Shown here one piece after another: positions 1-8,096 of a stretch of DNA of 40,866 nucleotides; positions within the stretch are counted from its first letter, which is position 1; each line of letters starts with the position of its first letter. The notes under the pieces are model-generated. The model did not search any database, was not told the origin of the DNA, and saw nothing but the letters and a program-made list of their open reading frames with translations. The position numbers were made by a program, and so were the translations under genes. This stretch comes from DATMNI01 sp035570275 (GTDB lineage: Bacteria > Acidobacteriota > Terriglobia > Bryobacterales > Bryobacteraceae): contig DATMNI010000208.1 of the NCBI GenBank assembly GCA_035570275.1, positions 1 to 40,866 on the forward strand, given 5' to 3'.

Positions 1-170
1 CTATCGGGCGTCCCTGGTACAAGCGCAAGACCTCAGTTTCCTTCGAAGATATTCTTCGAAATCTGAGGCAAGCCACCTGGCAGGAAAAGATTTTCGGCGA
101 CCCCAGACTGGACGCGCACACGCGAGAAATCCTTCAACCCCTTGCAGCGTGGGTCAAAGCTGCTGCATAA
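1..170 (+). CDS. C-terminal fragment of a possible transposase (gene enters from the left edge)
   Basis: An open frame runs from position 3 to a TAA at 168-170 and has no start inside the window. The visible 55 residues begin IGRPWYKRKTSVSFEDILRN and end with AAWVKAAA. The basic-aromatic WYKRK segment followed by an amphipathic helix resembles the extreme C-termini of DDE transposases common in Acidobacteria (for example the IS701-like group). That is recollection of a family pattern, not a demonstrated match. No terminal inverted repeat is visible between the stop and the next gene, so the right end of an insertion sequence cannot be defined. It could equally be the tail of an unrelated protein. 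Confidence 0.4.
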   Translation, partial: IGRPWYKRKTSVSFEDILRNLRQATWQEKIFGDPRLDAHTREILQPLAAWVKAAA

Positions 171-251
171 AAGTGCAAAACGCTAGCCTAGACCAGGTTG
201 ACCGAAAGATCACCAAAAAAAACGCTAAAATTGACACAGGAGGTTCTGGCG

Positions 252-806
252 ATGAAGGGAAAAAAGATGTTCGCGATTCCGATTATGACCGGAATGCTCG
301 CGTTCGCGGTCTGCTGGACGATTTCCGCGCAGGACAAGTACACCTTGAAAGTGCCGAATGGGCTCTCGTTCTCTGAGTTCAGAGGATACGAGGCCTGGCA
401 GGTTGTCTCCATTAGTCAGGATGGACCCCTTATTGCTGCGATCCTCGCTAATCCTGTGATGATCGATGCCTACTCGGCCGGCGTTCCCGGCAACGGCAAG
501 CCTTTCCCTGACGGCGCGAGGATGGCGAAGATCCATTGGAACCCGAAAAAGTTGGAGACGTTCCCCGCAGCGACGGTGCCAGGTACCCAGCATGACGTCG
601 ACTTCATGGTGAAGGACAGCAAGAGGTTCGCGGACAGCGGAGGGTGGGGATGGGCCGTGTTCGAGTATGACGCTGCATCCGATACGTTCAAGCCCGGCAC
701 TTTGGCTGGCAAGCCGCCGCAGGGGAACGACGCCAAGTGCGGGTTCGCGTGCCACACGAGCGTGAAGACAAGAGATTACGTTTTCACGGATTACGGGCAC
801 AGGTGA
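252..806 (+). CDS. Cytochrome P460-family exported heme protein
   Basis: The product is about 184 residues. The start is the ATG at 252, because a perfect AGGAGG lies at 238-243 with 8 nt spacing; the frame is open further upstream but without such a site. Residues 1-25 form a signal peptide (MKGKKMF, then a hydrophobic run ending near ISAQ), so it acts outside the cytoplasmic membrane. The body carries P460 hallmarks: FRGYEAWQVVS, then NPVMIDAY, and a C-terminal heme site followed by DYVFTDYG. Classical members oxidise hydroxylamine or bind NO through a c-type heme cross-linked to a lysine; many relatives have unknown substrates. The heme motif reads CGFACH, that is C-X3-C-H instead of C-X2-C-H, which the DNA confirms. 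It converges with the cytochrome/copper protein that ends at 866. Confidence 0.85.
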   Translation: MKGKKMFAIPIMTGMLAFAVCWTISAQDKYTLKVPNGLSFSEFRGYEAWQVVSISQDGPLIAAILANPVMIDAYSAGVPGNGKPFPDGARMAKIHWNPKKLETFPAATVPGTQHDVDFMVKDSKRFADSGGWGWAVFEYDAASDTFKPGTLAGKPPQGNDAKCGFACHTSVKTRDYVFTDYGHR

Positions 807-865
807 AGCGGTATAAGCAGCACACAGATGAGCAATGACGCAACGCGAATCCCGAGCGTGGCGCC

Positions 866-2248
866 TCATTCGACAACTTGCTGCGGACCCCTGCGGGGAA
901 GCAATCGACTCGGGTCTGCCTTCACGTCGATGATAAAGCCCATGAAGCTGACGGCCATTTCGTCGGTGGTCTGCGGGCCGTACTTCACGTCGATGTTCGG
1001 GTTCGGATTGTATGGGTTGTTTTCCGAATTATCGAAGTGAGCTGTTGACTCCAGCCGAGTGCCTTTCGGCAATACCACGGCCTTGGCGAATTCATACCCG
1101 AGCTGCCAGTTGAAATCGAACTTTCCCTTCAGCAGAGTCTCCGACTCGCCCGATGGATAGAACGCGCGCAGTTCGTAGTCCTTGGCACGAAGGTGCATAT
1201 GCGGCTGCACCCACGCCAGTTGAGAATCGGCCTGGAGCGTCGTCTCCGCCTTCACCTCATAGTGCAACGCATGGGCCGGAATCACGAACCGGGTGTTGTT
1301 GATGCCGGTAGTAGTGATGTAGCGCTGCTGGGGCGGTCCGCCGGCGAAGACGATCCCGACTTTCGACCGGTCGGTCTCCGGCTTCCCGGAGGTCGTATAG
1401 TGAACCTCAAAAACGATATCCGATCCGGCCGCGATGAACTTGGCTGCGCCTCCCAGAGCGAACTCCTGCGCATTCAAGCCGGGGTTATATTTCGCCAAAA
1501 TTTCTTGCACCGGGCGGGTGCGGTCGGTGGCTTCGCCGGGAGTCTGGCGCGCCGTGTCCGGGCCCGCCGTGTCCGGGCCCGCCGTGCCCGGGACAATAAA
1601 AAACTGCGCGCGCGTCGGCTTGTAGAGCTCACCTTCCGGCGCATCCTTCATCCAAGGTGATCCAGGAGGCCGAACCCACGCCTTCATGTGGTGCACCACT
1701 TTGGGATTTCCCGGACGGATTTCCGCCGCTTTGACCCAGATGTCCCGCGGAAAATTGACCTTGACCAGGAGATTGGATTGATCCAGGACGCCGGTCTCCG
1801 GAATGGAGATCTCATGCGGGAATTCGATGACCATATCGGGACTGCCGATGCTCCAGCCCTCGGCGAATTTGACGGGCGCAGGTTTGTCTTTCGCGTCCCC
1901 CTCCGGCGCCCCATTGCTGGCCCAGGATACGAGCGTGTCGATCTCGTTCTTCGAGAGCCTGCGCTCGTGGGTCAATGCACGATGGCCCGATTCCACGAAC
2001 CAGGGCGGCATCTTTTGAGTGAGAACCGCGTCCTTGATGGCTTTGGCCCAAGGCCGAGTCTCCCCGTAGGTCATGAACGACATGGGGGCGATTTCGCCCG
2101 GCCGGTGACACTCCTGACACTGCGCCTGCAAGGTCGGAAGCACGTCCTTGTTGAAGGTCGGGACCGGCCGGACATCCCCCGCCATTAACAGACCCGCCGC
2201 CGTAAACAGGCCGGCCGTCAGGATTCGCATCGTCAGGATTCGCATCAT
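866..2248 (-). CDS. Cytochrome c / type II copper (ascorbate-dependent) monooxygenase-like protein
   Basis: The product is about 460 residues. I start it at the ATG ending at 2248, which has GGAGGGGA just upstream; a GTG at 2263 is possible but would place that site inside the gene. A signal peptide comes first, partly built from a tandem 15-nt duplication (MRILT twice). Next is a cytochrome c-like segment with CQECH within PTLQAQCQECHRPGEIAP. The rest resembles the peptidylglycine-hydroxylating monooxygenase fold: VVHHMKAWV gives the two histidines of the first copper site, VHYTTSGK a third, and HMHLRAKDYELR the HxH of the second copper site, with a late methionine in VSFMGF as possible last ligand. 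The heme domain probably feeds electrons to the copper domain. The substrate is unknown. Acidobacterial genomes often carry such proteins, sometimes mislabelled as thiol-disulfide isomerases. Confidence 0.75.
   Translation of the reverse strand: MMRILTMRILTAGLFTAAGLLMAGDVRPVPTFNKDVLPTLQAQCQECHRPGEIAPMSFMTYGETRPWAKAIKDAVLTQKMPPWFVESGHRALTHERRLSKNEIDTLVSWASNGAPEGDAKDKPAPVKFAEGWSIGSPDMVIEFPHEISIPETGVLDQSNLLVKVNFPRDIWVKAAEIRPGNPKVVHHMKAWVRPPGSPWMKDAPEGELYKPTRAQFFIVPGTAGPDTAGPDTARQTPGEATDRTRPVQEILAKYNPGLNAQEFALGGAAKFIAAGSDIVFEVHYTTSGKPETDRSKVGIVFAGGPPQQRYITTTGINNTRFVIPAHALHYEVKAETTLQADSQLAWVQPHMHLRAKDYELRAFYPSGESETLLKGKFDFNWQLGYEFAKAVVLPKGTRLESTAHFDNSENNPYNPNPNIDVKYGPQTTDEMAVSFMGFIIDVKADPSRLLPRRGPQQVVE
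1551..1595 (-). repeat. 15-nt tandem repeat, three copies, in frame
   Basis: Two identical copies of GCCGTGTCCGGGCCC (1551-1565, 1566-1580) are followed by a third diverged copy (1581-1595). On the minus strand they encode a repeated AGPDT linker inside the copper-monooxygenase-like protein, just after FFIVPGT. Confidence 0.9.
2216..2245 (-). repeat. 15-nt perfect tandem duplication in a signal peptide
   Basis: CGTCAGGATTCGCAT occurs twice back to back. It encodes MRILT-MRILT at the N-terminus of the cytochrome c/copper protein and creates alternative ATG starts. Confidence 0.9.
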
Positions 2249-2434
2249 GGACTTCCCCTCCACACTGCTACGGGCGCGGGCTAGTGAAAGCGCATCCAGC
2301 CGCCCTCCTTATAGTAAACCTGAGGAGGCCAGTCAGGGCTTGCCAGCGGTGCCGGCGCCGACCGCGCGCCGGGGATGGAGCGCTGCCAAACTCACGGGCT
2401 TAGTGATTGAGGCAGCCTCGCTTTCTGCAGGGTT

Positions 2435-3598
2435 TCAATCACGGCCCCAAACCTCGCGAGCGGTCTCGACGATCAGCGAGAGTTTCGCCCACTGCTCGGC
2501 TTCGGCCAGCACATTGCCTTCTTCCGTGCTGGCGAATCCGCACTGGGGGCTCAGGCACAACTGCTCCAGGTCAAGGTATCTGGCTGCGTCGTCCAGCCGC
2601 CGCTTCAGGTCGTCCTTCGTCTCCAGGGCGCCGGTCTTCGAGGTCACCAGGCCAAGCACCACGGCCTTGCCCTTGGGCACGAAGCGCAGCGGTTCGAAGC
2701 CGCCGGCCCGCTCCGTGTCGTACTCCATGAAATAGCCGTTGACGCCGATGCGGTGGAATAGGATCTCGGCTACCGGCTCATATCCGCCCTGCGCGATCCA
2801 CATAGAACGGAAATTGCCCCGGCACAGGTGCATGGTGACGACCATATCGGACGGGCGGCCGGCGATGGCGGTGTTGATCAGGTCCGCGTAAATCCCGGGC
2901 AATCGGTCGGGATCGTCACCGCGATCCCTGAGCATCTGGCGCTGCTCCGGGTCGCAGAGGTAGGCCAGATTGGTCTCGTCAAGCTGGAGATAGCGGCAGC
3001 CCGCGGCGGCGAAGGCTTCGACCGCCTGCCGGTAGGCGTTCCCGAGGTCGCGGTAAAAATCGTCCATGCTGGGATAAATCGATTCCGGCACGGCTTTGCG
3101 GCCGCCGCGAAAATGCAGCACGGAAGGCGACGGGATGGTCATCTTGGCCGCGACCCCGGTGTGATCGTTCAGACTGGTGTGATCGTTCAGACCGGTGTGA
3201 TCGTTCAGACTGGTGTGAGCCTTCAGAAACCGGAAGTGCTCGATCATCGGGTGCCCGTGGAAGCCGATCTTACCGGTTACGCGCAGGCCTTTGGGTTTGG
3301 TCTCGCCGCCTTTGAACTGGATGCCGTGTTCGGCCTGGTACGACTCTACACCTTCCAGGCCCGCCAGAAAATCGAGGTGCCAGAATTCGCGCCGGAATTC
3401 CCCGTCGGTTACGCCCCTCAGGCCGATCGATTCCTGTTTGGCAATCACCGCCTGAATGGCGCGGTCTTCGACGGTCTTCAGTTCGTCGGCGCCGCTTTCA
3501 CCGCGTTCCCGGCGGGCGCGCGCCTGCCTGAGTTCCGGCGGCCGGAGCAGGCTCCCCACGTGGTCCGCCCGGAACGGCGGCGCTGTTCGAAGTGACAT
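2435..3598 (-). CDS. MetE C-terminal-like methyltransferase (cobalamin-independent methionine synthase family)
   Basis: The product is about 387 residues, beginning MSLRTAPPFRADHVGSLLRP, which is the typical opening of the YxjG/YxjH-type short MetE-C family. These TIM-barrel, zinc-dependent enzymes transfer methyl groups to homocysteine-like thiols; short forms lack the N-terminal half of MetE. Visible elements are the RADHVGSLLRP opening, GVTDGEFRR, LQLDETNLAYL (substrate-site Asp/Glu), MHLCRGN (His and Cys zinc ligands) and SPQCGFAS (last Cys ligand). The frame continues to a GTG at 3634, but the ATG at 3598 begins at the conserved N-terminus. Neither has a clear ribosome site. Residues following FLKAHT are an 18-nt tandem repeat encoding S/GLNDHT, an insertion not expected in the family. 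The 186-nt gap (2249-2434) to the next minus-strand gene shows no recognised signal. Confidence 0.85.
   Translation of the reverse strand: MSLRTAPPFRADHVGSLLRPPELRQARARRERGESGADELKTVEDRAIQAVIAKQESIGLRGVTDGEFRREFWHLDFLAGLEGVESYQAEHGIQFKGGETKPKGLRVTGKIGFHGHPMIEHFRFLKAHTSLNDHTGLNDHTSLNDHTGVAAKMTIPSPSVLHFRGGRKAVPESIYPSMDDFYRDLGNAYRQAVEAFAAAGCRYLQLDETNLAYLCDPEQRQMLRDRGDDPDRLPGIYADLINTAIAGRPSDMVVTMHLCRGNFRSMWIAQGGYEPVAEILFHRIGVNGYFMEYDTERAGGFEPLRFVPKGKAVVLGLVTSKTGALETKDDLKRRLDDAARYLDLEQLCLSPQCGFASTEEGNVLAEAEQWAKLSLIVETAREVWGRD
3158..3229 (-). repeat. 18-nt tandem repeat, three copies plus a diverged fourth
   Basis: GGTGTGATCGTTCAGACT-type units lie at 3158-3175, 3176-3193 and 3194-3211, with a degraded unit at 3212-3229. 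They are in frame inside the MetE-like gene and encode SLNDHT / GLNDHT / SLNDHT. There are no spacers, so this is not a CRISPR array. Confidence 0.95.
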
Positions 3599-3857
3599 AT
3601 CAATATCATGACACCGGAATGTATTGACCGCCACAGAAAGGTTGACCTCTTCACTCGGCGCGATGGACGCGTTCGGAGTGCGGTGACGATTGCCTGCCTG
3701 CGAGCCCGCCGAACAGGGCCGGTATCGCCGCGATAGGCGGCACTGTCATCCCTCCTCCGTGCGCCCGCGGCGCTCGTCGAAACAGGTTAACGACCTGGTT
3801 AACAACCTGCCCCGCACAGGCAACCTTGCTATCCTGGGGAAACGGCGGAAAAACGTT

Positions 3858-4157
3858 ATGGGGAAAGAACTCTTGGCTTCACTTTCGCGCTCGCGGCTTT
3901 GGGCGCAATCCTGGCGCCCGCGGGCACCGATGAGGGCATGTGGGCGTTCGACAACCCGCCTCTCAAGTTGCTGCAGCGCCAGTACGGGTTCACGCCCACG
4001 CAGGCGTGGCTTGACCAAATCCGGCTCTCCTGCGTGCGATTTCGTATACGAAGGCGAAACCAATCGCATCGTCGCCGTGCACAAAGCGGGCATGACGGAG
4101 GTGCTGAAGAAGCTGTACAACGCTCCGGCGCTGGTGAAAGAACTGCTGGGGCAGTAA
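3858..4157 (+). pseudogene. Collapsed S46-family dipeptidyl-peptidase gene (internal deletion plus frameshift)
   Basis: Two reading frames carry the two ends of one S46 peptidase (DPP7/DPP11 family, secreted chymotrypsin-like exopeptidases of about 700 residues). From about 3860 one frame gives a hydrophobic leader, then DEGMWAFDNPPLKLL and WLDQIRLSCVRF, the family's N-terminus. At about 4032 the other frame takes over with CDFVYEGETNRIVAVHKAG and ALVKELLGQ, the family's C-terminus, ending in TAA at 4155-4157. The roughly 600 intervening residues, including the catalytic His, Asp and Ser, are gone. The two ends meet at the shared stretch TGCGATTTC, consistent with deletion at microhomology. 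The ATG at 3858 is also one nucleotide out of frame with the leader. The assignment rests on recalled family ends. Confidence 0.7.
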
Positions 4158-4222
4158 GCCCCTATAGTGGAAATCGAGTCCGAAGTTGCGCCGGCAGGTG
4201 GAGCCTCGATGGCGTGAACCGA

Positions 4223-4435
4223 ATGGCGGTTGCCAAGATTAGGGATATTCTGAAGATGTTGAGGCGTGATGGCTGGTGGCTGGAACGTCACGAGGGGACC
4301 AGCCACCGGCAATTCCGTCACGCCAGCAAGAAAGGCACCGTCACGGTCAACGGTCATGATGGCGATTCACTACCTCATTGGCTTGTCGGTAGTATTCTGA
4401 AACAAGCTGGACTGACCAAGGAGGATCTGAAGTAA
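4223..4435 (+). CDS. hicA: HicA-type mRNA interferase toxin
   Basis: The product is 70 residues from the ATG at 4223 (MAVAKIRDILKMLRRDGWWL). HicA toxins are small dsRBD-fold ribonucleases that cleave mRNA during stress. The signature is complete: KIRDILKMLRRDGWWLER, GTSHRQF with the catalytic-type histidine near residue 28, KKGTVTV, and the closing GSILKQAGLT. The stop TAA at 4433-4435 overlaps the ATG of the next gene by one base, so toxin and antitoxin are translationally coupled. The frame is open far upstream, but that part is the S46 remnant. A GTG at 4214 is an alternative start. Confidence 0.9.
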   Translation: MAVAKIRDILKMLRRDGWWLERHEGTSHRQFRHASKKGTVTVNGHDGDSLPHWLVGSILKQAGLTKEDLK

Positions 4436-4656
4436 TGATTGAGTATCTGGTGATCATCGAGCCAGCCGAAGATGGATCGGGTTTTGGCGCATACGTCCCC
4501 AACCTGCCTGGTTGTGTTGCGACTGGCAGGACGCGGGAAGAGGCAAGGGAGAGCATTGCGTTTTCCATCCCGCTCCACATTGCCTCCCTCCGCGCCCACG
4601 GCGAGACGGTTCCGCGGCCTACCGCCGAGGCGGAGCGGATTATCGTCGCAGCATAG
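4435..4656 (+). CDS. hicB: HicB-type antitoxin
   Basis: The product is 73 residues and shows the HicB partial RNase H-like fold: EYLVIIEPAEDGSGFGAYVP, then NLPGCVATGRTREEARESI and a final helix through IPLHIASLRAHGE. HicB binds and neutralises HicA. The protein is short and shows no separate C-terminal helix-turn-helix or ribbon-helix-helix, so autoregulation would have to involve the HicB fold itself or be absent. The toxin-first order with overlapping start/stop is the usual hicAB arrangement. Nothing around suggests a plasmid or phage; the pair sits between a dead peptidase gene and secA. Confidence 0.9.
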   Translation: MIEYLVIIEPAEDGSGFGAYVPNLPGCVATGRTREEARESIAFSIPLHIASLRAHGETVPRPTAEAERIIVAA

Positions 4657-5079
4657 TTCGTCAACCGCGTTCATTTCATGCATCTGGCCTGCTGAACTAC
4701 GGTGCTGCCGCCGGGTGGGATTGAGGTTCGTTTTCATGTATAGATTCGGCCATGATTCCTTTCCCCCTTTTCCACTTCTGCGAGTATTGGGTCGACCCGG
4801 GGGCGTAAATCTCGGCGGTGCGCTTTACTTTGCAGGTGCCCTGTGTTCGCGAAGATCGCGTATAACTGCGTCCGCGTTCCCGACCTCCCGATTCTTGTCG
4901 CGCGCCGGAGGCTTGATCATCTCGGATCGAGTTCAGGTAACACCAACATTTCGTGGAGGACTCCGGTCGGGTTCGAGCGCCCGCTAAACTCACTCCACCC
5001 CGCCCGTCATCTCTATCAGAGTAAAATAGTATTTGCGGAGTTCCCGCCCTATCGAGACCTATGCTATCGAGACCTGTGC
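4657..5079. other. Non-coding stretch upstream of secA
   Basis: This gap of about 420 nt has no convincing gene; its open frames are extensions or shadows of neighbours. It should hold the secA promoter. A TAAAAT hexamer in AGAGTAAAATAGT near 5020-5030 is a possible -10, with no clear -35. A 15-nt tandem duplication lies at its end, directly before the secA start. Confidence 0.4.
5049..5078 (+). repeat. 15-nt tandem duplication immediately upstream of secA
   Basis: CTATCGAGACCTATG (5049-5063) is followed by CTATCGAGACCTGTG (5064-5078), which differs at one base. It occupies the leader directly before the secA ATG at 5080, where a Shine-Dalgarno sequence would be expected. No good one is visible. 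Confidence 0.85.
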
Positions 5080-7965
5080 ATGATTGATGCAGTTCTGGCC
5101 AAAATCTTTGGCACCAAAAACGAGCGCGAAATCAAGGCGATGCTGCCCACCGTGGCGGCTATCAGTTCCCTGGAACCCCAGATGCGCCAACTCTCGGACA
5201 TCGACCTGGCTGCCAAAACCATCGAATTCAAAGAGAAACTGGGCCAGGGCGCTACCCTTGACGACATCCTGGTTGAAGCCTTCGCCGTAGTGCGGGAGGC
5301 CGGCCGCCGCATTCTCAACATGCGCCATTTCGACGTGCAGTTGATCGGCGGCATGGTGCTGCATCAGGGCAAAATCGCCGAAATGAAGACCGGCGAAGGA
5401 AAAACGCTGGTGGCCACGCTGCCGTGCTACCTCAACGCGCTCTCGGGCGAAGGAGTCCACGTCATTACCGTCAACGACTACCTGGCCAAACGCGACTCCG
5501 AATGGATGGGCCGTCTCTACAAATCGCTGGGCCTGCGCGTGGGCGTGATCGTGCACGATCTGGACGACCAGGAACGCAAGGACGCCTACGCCGCCGACAT
5601 CACCTACGGTACCAACAACGAATTCGGCTTCGATTACCTGCGCGACAACATGAAGTTCCGCATCGAAGATTGCGTGCAGCGTGTGCACTCCTACGCCATC
5701 GTCGACGAGGTGGATTCCATCCTGGTGGACGAGGCGCGCACCCCACTGATTATTTCCGGCCCGAGTGAGGAATCCACGGACAAGTACTACAAGGTGAACC
5801 GCATCATCCCCAAACTGGTCCGGGGTGAGGTGATCGAGGGCAAGGAGCCCGGCGAAAAATATACTACGGGCGACTACACCATCGACGAGAAGCACAAAAG
5901 CTCGGCGCTCACCGAGGAGGGCGTGCTGAAGGTGGAAAAGCTGCTCGGCATCGGCAATCTCTACGAGCCGCAGAACATCGAGTACAATCACCACGTGCAA
6001 CAGGCCCTGCGCGCGCACGTGCTCTACCAGCGCGACCGCGAGTACGTGGTGAAGGATGGCGACGAAGGCCCCGAAGTCATCATCGTGGACGAATTCACCG
6101 GCCGTCTGATGCCCGGCCGCCGCTGGTCCGACGGTCTGCACCAGGCCGTAGAGGCTAAGGAAGGCGTCAAGATCCAGCGCGAAAACCAGACGCTGGCCAC
6201 CATCACCTTCCAGAACTATTTCCGCATGTACAAGAAGCTCTCGGGTATGACTGGTACGGCGGAAACCGAGGCGGCCGAGTTCCAGAAGATCTACAAGCTG
6301 GATGTGGTGGTGATCCCCACTAACCGCACTATGATCCGGCTGGAAAACCCGGACATGGTTTACCGCACCGAGGTGGAGAAGTTTCGCAACGCCGCCAAGG
6401 AAATCAAAGAATTCAATTCCAAGGGCCAGCCGGTTCTGGTGGGCACCATTTCGGTGGAGAAATCCGAACACCTCTCCGGCATCCTCAAGAAGATGGGCGT
6501 CCGGCATGAGGTGCTGAACGCCAAGAACCATGAGCGCGAAGCCTCCATCGTGGCCCAGGCCGGCCGCAAGAGCGCGGTCACGGTTTCCACCAACATGGCC
6601 GGCCGCGGTACCGACATTCTGCTGGGCGGCAATGCCGAGTTCATGACCAAAGACGCCGCCATCAAGCAGAAGGTGGCTGAGCGCCTGCCCGAAGACCAGG
6701 CCAAATTCGTGGCCGACGAGCACTTCTACTACTTCACCCACCACGACCTGTTCTACCGTGTGCCGCGCGAAAAATGGGACGCGATTTATGCCGGCTTCAA
6801 GGCCGAGACCGATGTAGAGCACGACGAAGTCACGGCGTTGGGCGGGCTGCATATTGTGGCCACCGAGCGCCACGAATCCCGCCGCATCGACAATCAGCTC
6901 CGCGGACGCGCCGGCCGCCAGGGCGACCCCGGCAGTTCGCGCTTCTTCCTCTCCCTGCAGGACGACCTGCTGCGAATTTTCGGCGGCGAGAAGATGCAGA
7001 ACCTGATGCTGCGCCTGGGCATGGAAGAGGATGTGCCCATCGAGTCCAAGATGATCACCCGGCGCATCGCCAAGGCGCAGGAGGCGGTGGAGGCCCAAAA
7101 CTTCGAAGCCCGCAAACACCTGCTGGAATATGACGACGTCAACAACAAGCAGCGCAAGGCCGTCTATGGCATGCGCCGCGGCTTGCTGGAAGGCGTGGAC
7201 CAGAAGGAACGGGTGATGGATATGGTGCAGGGCATCGTCGACCAGTTCATCGACATGCGCTGCCCCGACGCCAAGCACCCCGACACCTGGGAACTGGCCG
7301 ATCTCCGAAACGACATCCTCAGCCAGTTCGGCGCCAAGGTCGATCCCTCCGAGGTCGCCCAGATGACCCAGCAGGAGATGTCGGAGTTCGTGGTCGAGCG
7401 GCTCAAGCAGAAGTACCAGGAGAAGGAAGACCTGGTGGGCCCTGACGTGATGCGGCAGACCGAGCGCATTGTCATGCTGCAGGTGATCGACAACCAGTGG
7501 AAAGACCATCTGCTGTCGATGGACGAGTTGAAGCAGGGCATTGGCAACCGCGCCTACGGGCAGAAGGACCCGCTGGTTGAGTACAAGAAGGAATCCTACG
7601 AGATTTTCACCGCCATGATGGACCGGATCGAAGACGAAACGGTCCGCTACCTGTTCTTCCTGCAGGTGACTTCGGGCGCAGGCCCGGTGATGCCGTTCCC
7701 TGATGAGGAGGAGGAAGAGGCGGAGAACGGCCAACCCGCGCGCCCCGACCCCACCGAGCAGGCGCGTCTGGCTGCCAAGAGCTCGATGGAAGACTTCACG
7801 CGCAACATTCAGCGCAAGAAGGAGAAGGAGTTGGCGCAACTCACGTTCGGCGGCGACGACAGCTCGAGCGCCCGCCCCGTGCAAGCCGGCCAGAAGGTGG
7901 GCCGCAATGACCCGTGCCCCTGCGGCAGCGGCAAGAAGTATAAGAAGTGCCACGGGGCGGCGTAG
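5080..7965 (+). CDS. secA: Preprotein translocase ATPase SecA
   Basis: The product is about 961 residues. SecA is the motor that drives unfolded preproteins through SecYEG. I start it at MIDAVLAKIFGTKNEREIK, the normal SecA N-terminus; the frame is open upstream to 4843 but that part is unlike SecA. Visible in order: Walker A in MKTGEGKTLVATLP (about residue 102), the DEAD-box equivalent in VDEVDSILVDEARTPL, the preprotein cross-linking region, LSGMTGTAETEA, NMAGRGTDILLGGNAEF, LRGRAGRQGDPGSSRF, and helical scaffold/wing regions. The C-terminal tail VGRNDPCPCGSGKKYKKCH carries the zinc-binding C-X-C-X8-C-H used for SecB or ribosome contact. An acidic stretch (DEEEEEAEN) precedes it. The gene is intact, essential and probably monocistronic, as its neighbours are unrelated. 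Confidence 0.98.
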   Translation: MIDAVLAKIFGTKNEREIKAMLPTVAAISSLEPQMRQLSDIDLAAKTIEFKEKLGQGATLDDILVEAFAVVREAGRRILNMRHFDVQLIGGMVLHQGKIAEMKTGEGKTLVATLPCYLNALSGEGVHVITVNDYLAKRDSEWMGRLYKSLGLRVGVIVHDLDDQERKDAYAADITYGTNNEFGFDYLRDNMKFRIEDCVQRVHSYAIVDEVDSILVDEARTPLIISGPSEESTDKYYKVNRIIPKLVRGEVIEGKEPGEKYTTGDYTIDEKHKSSALTEEGVLKVEKLLGIGNLYEPQNIEYNHHVQQALRAHVLYQRDREYVVKDGDEGPEVIIVDEFTGRLMPGRRWSDGLHQAVEAKEGVKIQRENQTLATITFQNYFRMYKKLSGMTGTAETEAAEFQKIYKLDVVVIPTNRTMIRLENPDMVYRTEVEKFRNAAKEIKEFNSKGQPVLVGTISVEKSEHLSGILKKMGVRHEVLNAKNHEREASIVAQAGRKSAVTVSTNMAGRGTDILLGGNAEFMTKDAAIKQKVAERLPEDQAKFVADEHFYYFTHHDLFYRVPREKWDAIYAGFKAETDVEHDEVTALGGLHIVATERHESRRIDNQLRGRAGRQGDPGSSRFFLSLQDDLLRIFGGEKMQNLMLRLGMEEDVPIESKMITRRIAKAQEAVEAQNFEARKHLLEYDDVNNKQRKAVYGMRRGLLEGVDQKERVMDMVQGIVDQFIDMRCPDAKHPDTWELADLRNDILSQFGAKVDPSEVAQMTQQEMSEFVVERLKQKYQEKEDLVGPDVMRQTERIVMLQVIDNQWKDHLLSMDELKQGIGNRAYGQKDPLVEYKKESYEIFTAMMDRIEDETVRYLFFLQVTSGAGPVMPFPDEEEEEAENGQPARPDPTEQARLAAKSSMEDFTRNIQRKKEKELAQLTFGGDDSSSARPVQAGQKVGRNDPCPCGSGKKYKKCHGAA

Positions 7966-7968
7966 GGA

Positions 7969-8050
7969 GCTTTTCAGCGGTCAGCGGTCAGCTTGAACCT
8001 TGGCTCGCGCACCGGGGTGCTGGTTTTGCTGAAAGCTGATCGCTGAAGCT
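7969..8050. repeat. Imperfect inverted repeat between secA and the subtilase gene
   Basis: AGCTTTTCAGCGGTCAGC (7969-7986) can pair with GCTGATCGCTGAAGCT (8035-8050), with one G-U type mismatch and a two-base indel, across a spacer of about 48 nt. The left arm contains a heptamer repeat (CAGCGGT twice). It lies between convergent genes, so it may help terminate both transcripts. It may instead be one copy of a dispersed intergenic palindrome. Confidence 0.5.
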
Positions 8051-8096
8051 GATGGCCAATAGAGCGCGTCCGGAATGAACGGACGTGCGCACGCAT

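Noticed and set aside
3158..3229. Possible CRISPR array
   Set aside because: The 18-nt units are contiguous with no spacers and encode an in-frame peptide repeat; the 72-nt duplication at 10199-10342 likewise has no spacers. No cas genes are present.
5059..7953. Very long minus-strand open frame (about 964 codons) opposite secA
   Set aside because: It mirrors the secA codon phase; the translated sequence is Leu/Val/His/Ala-rich with no motif, and secA itself is unmistakable.
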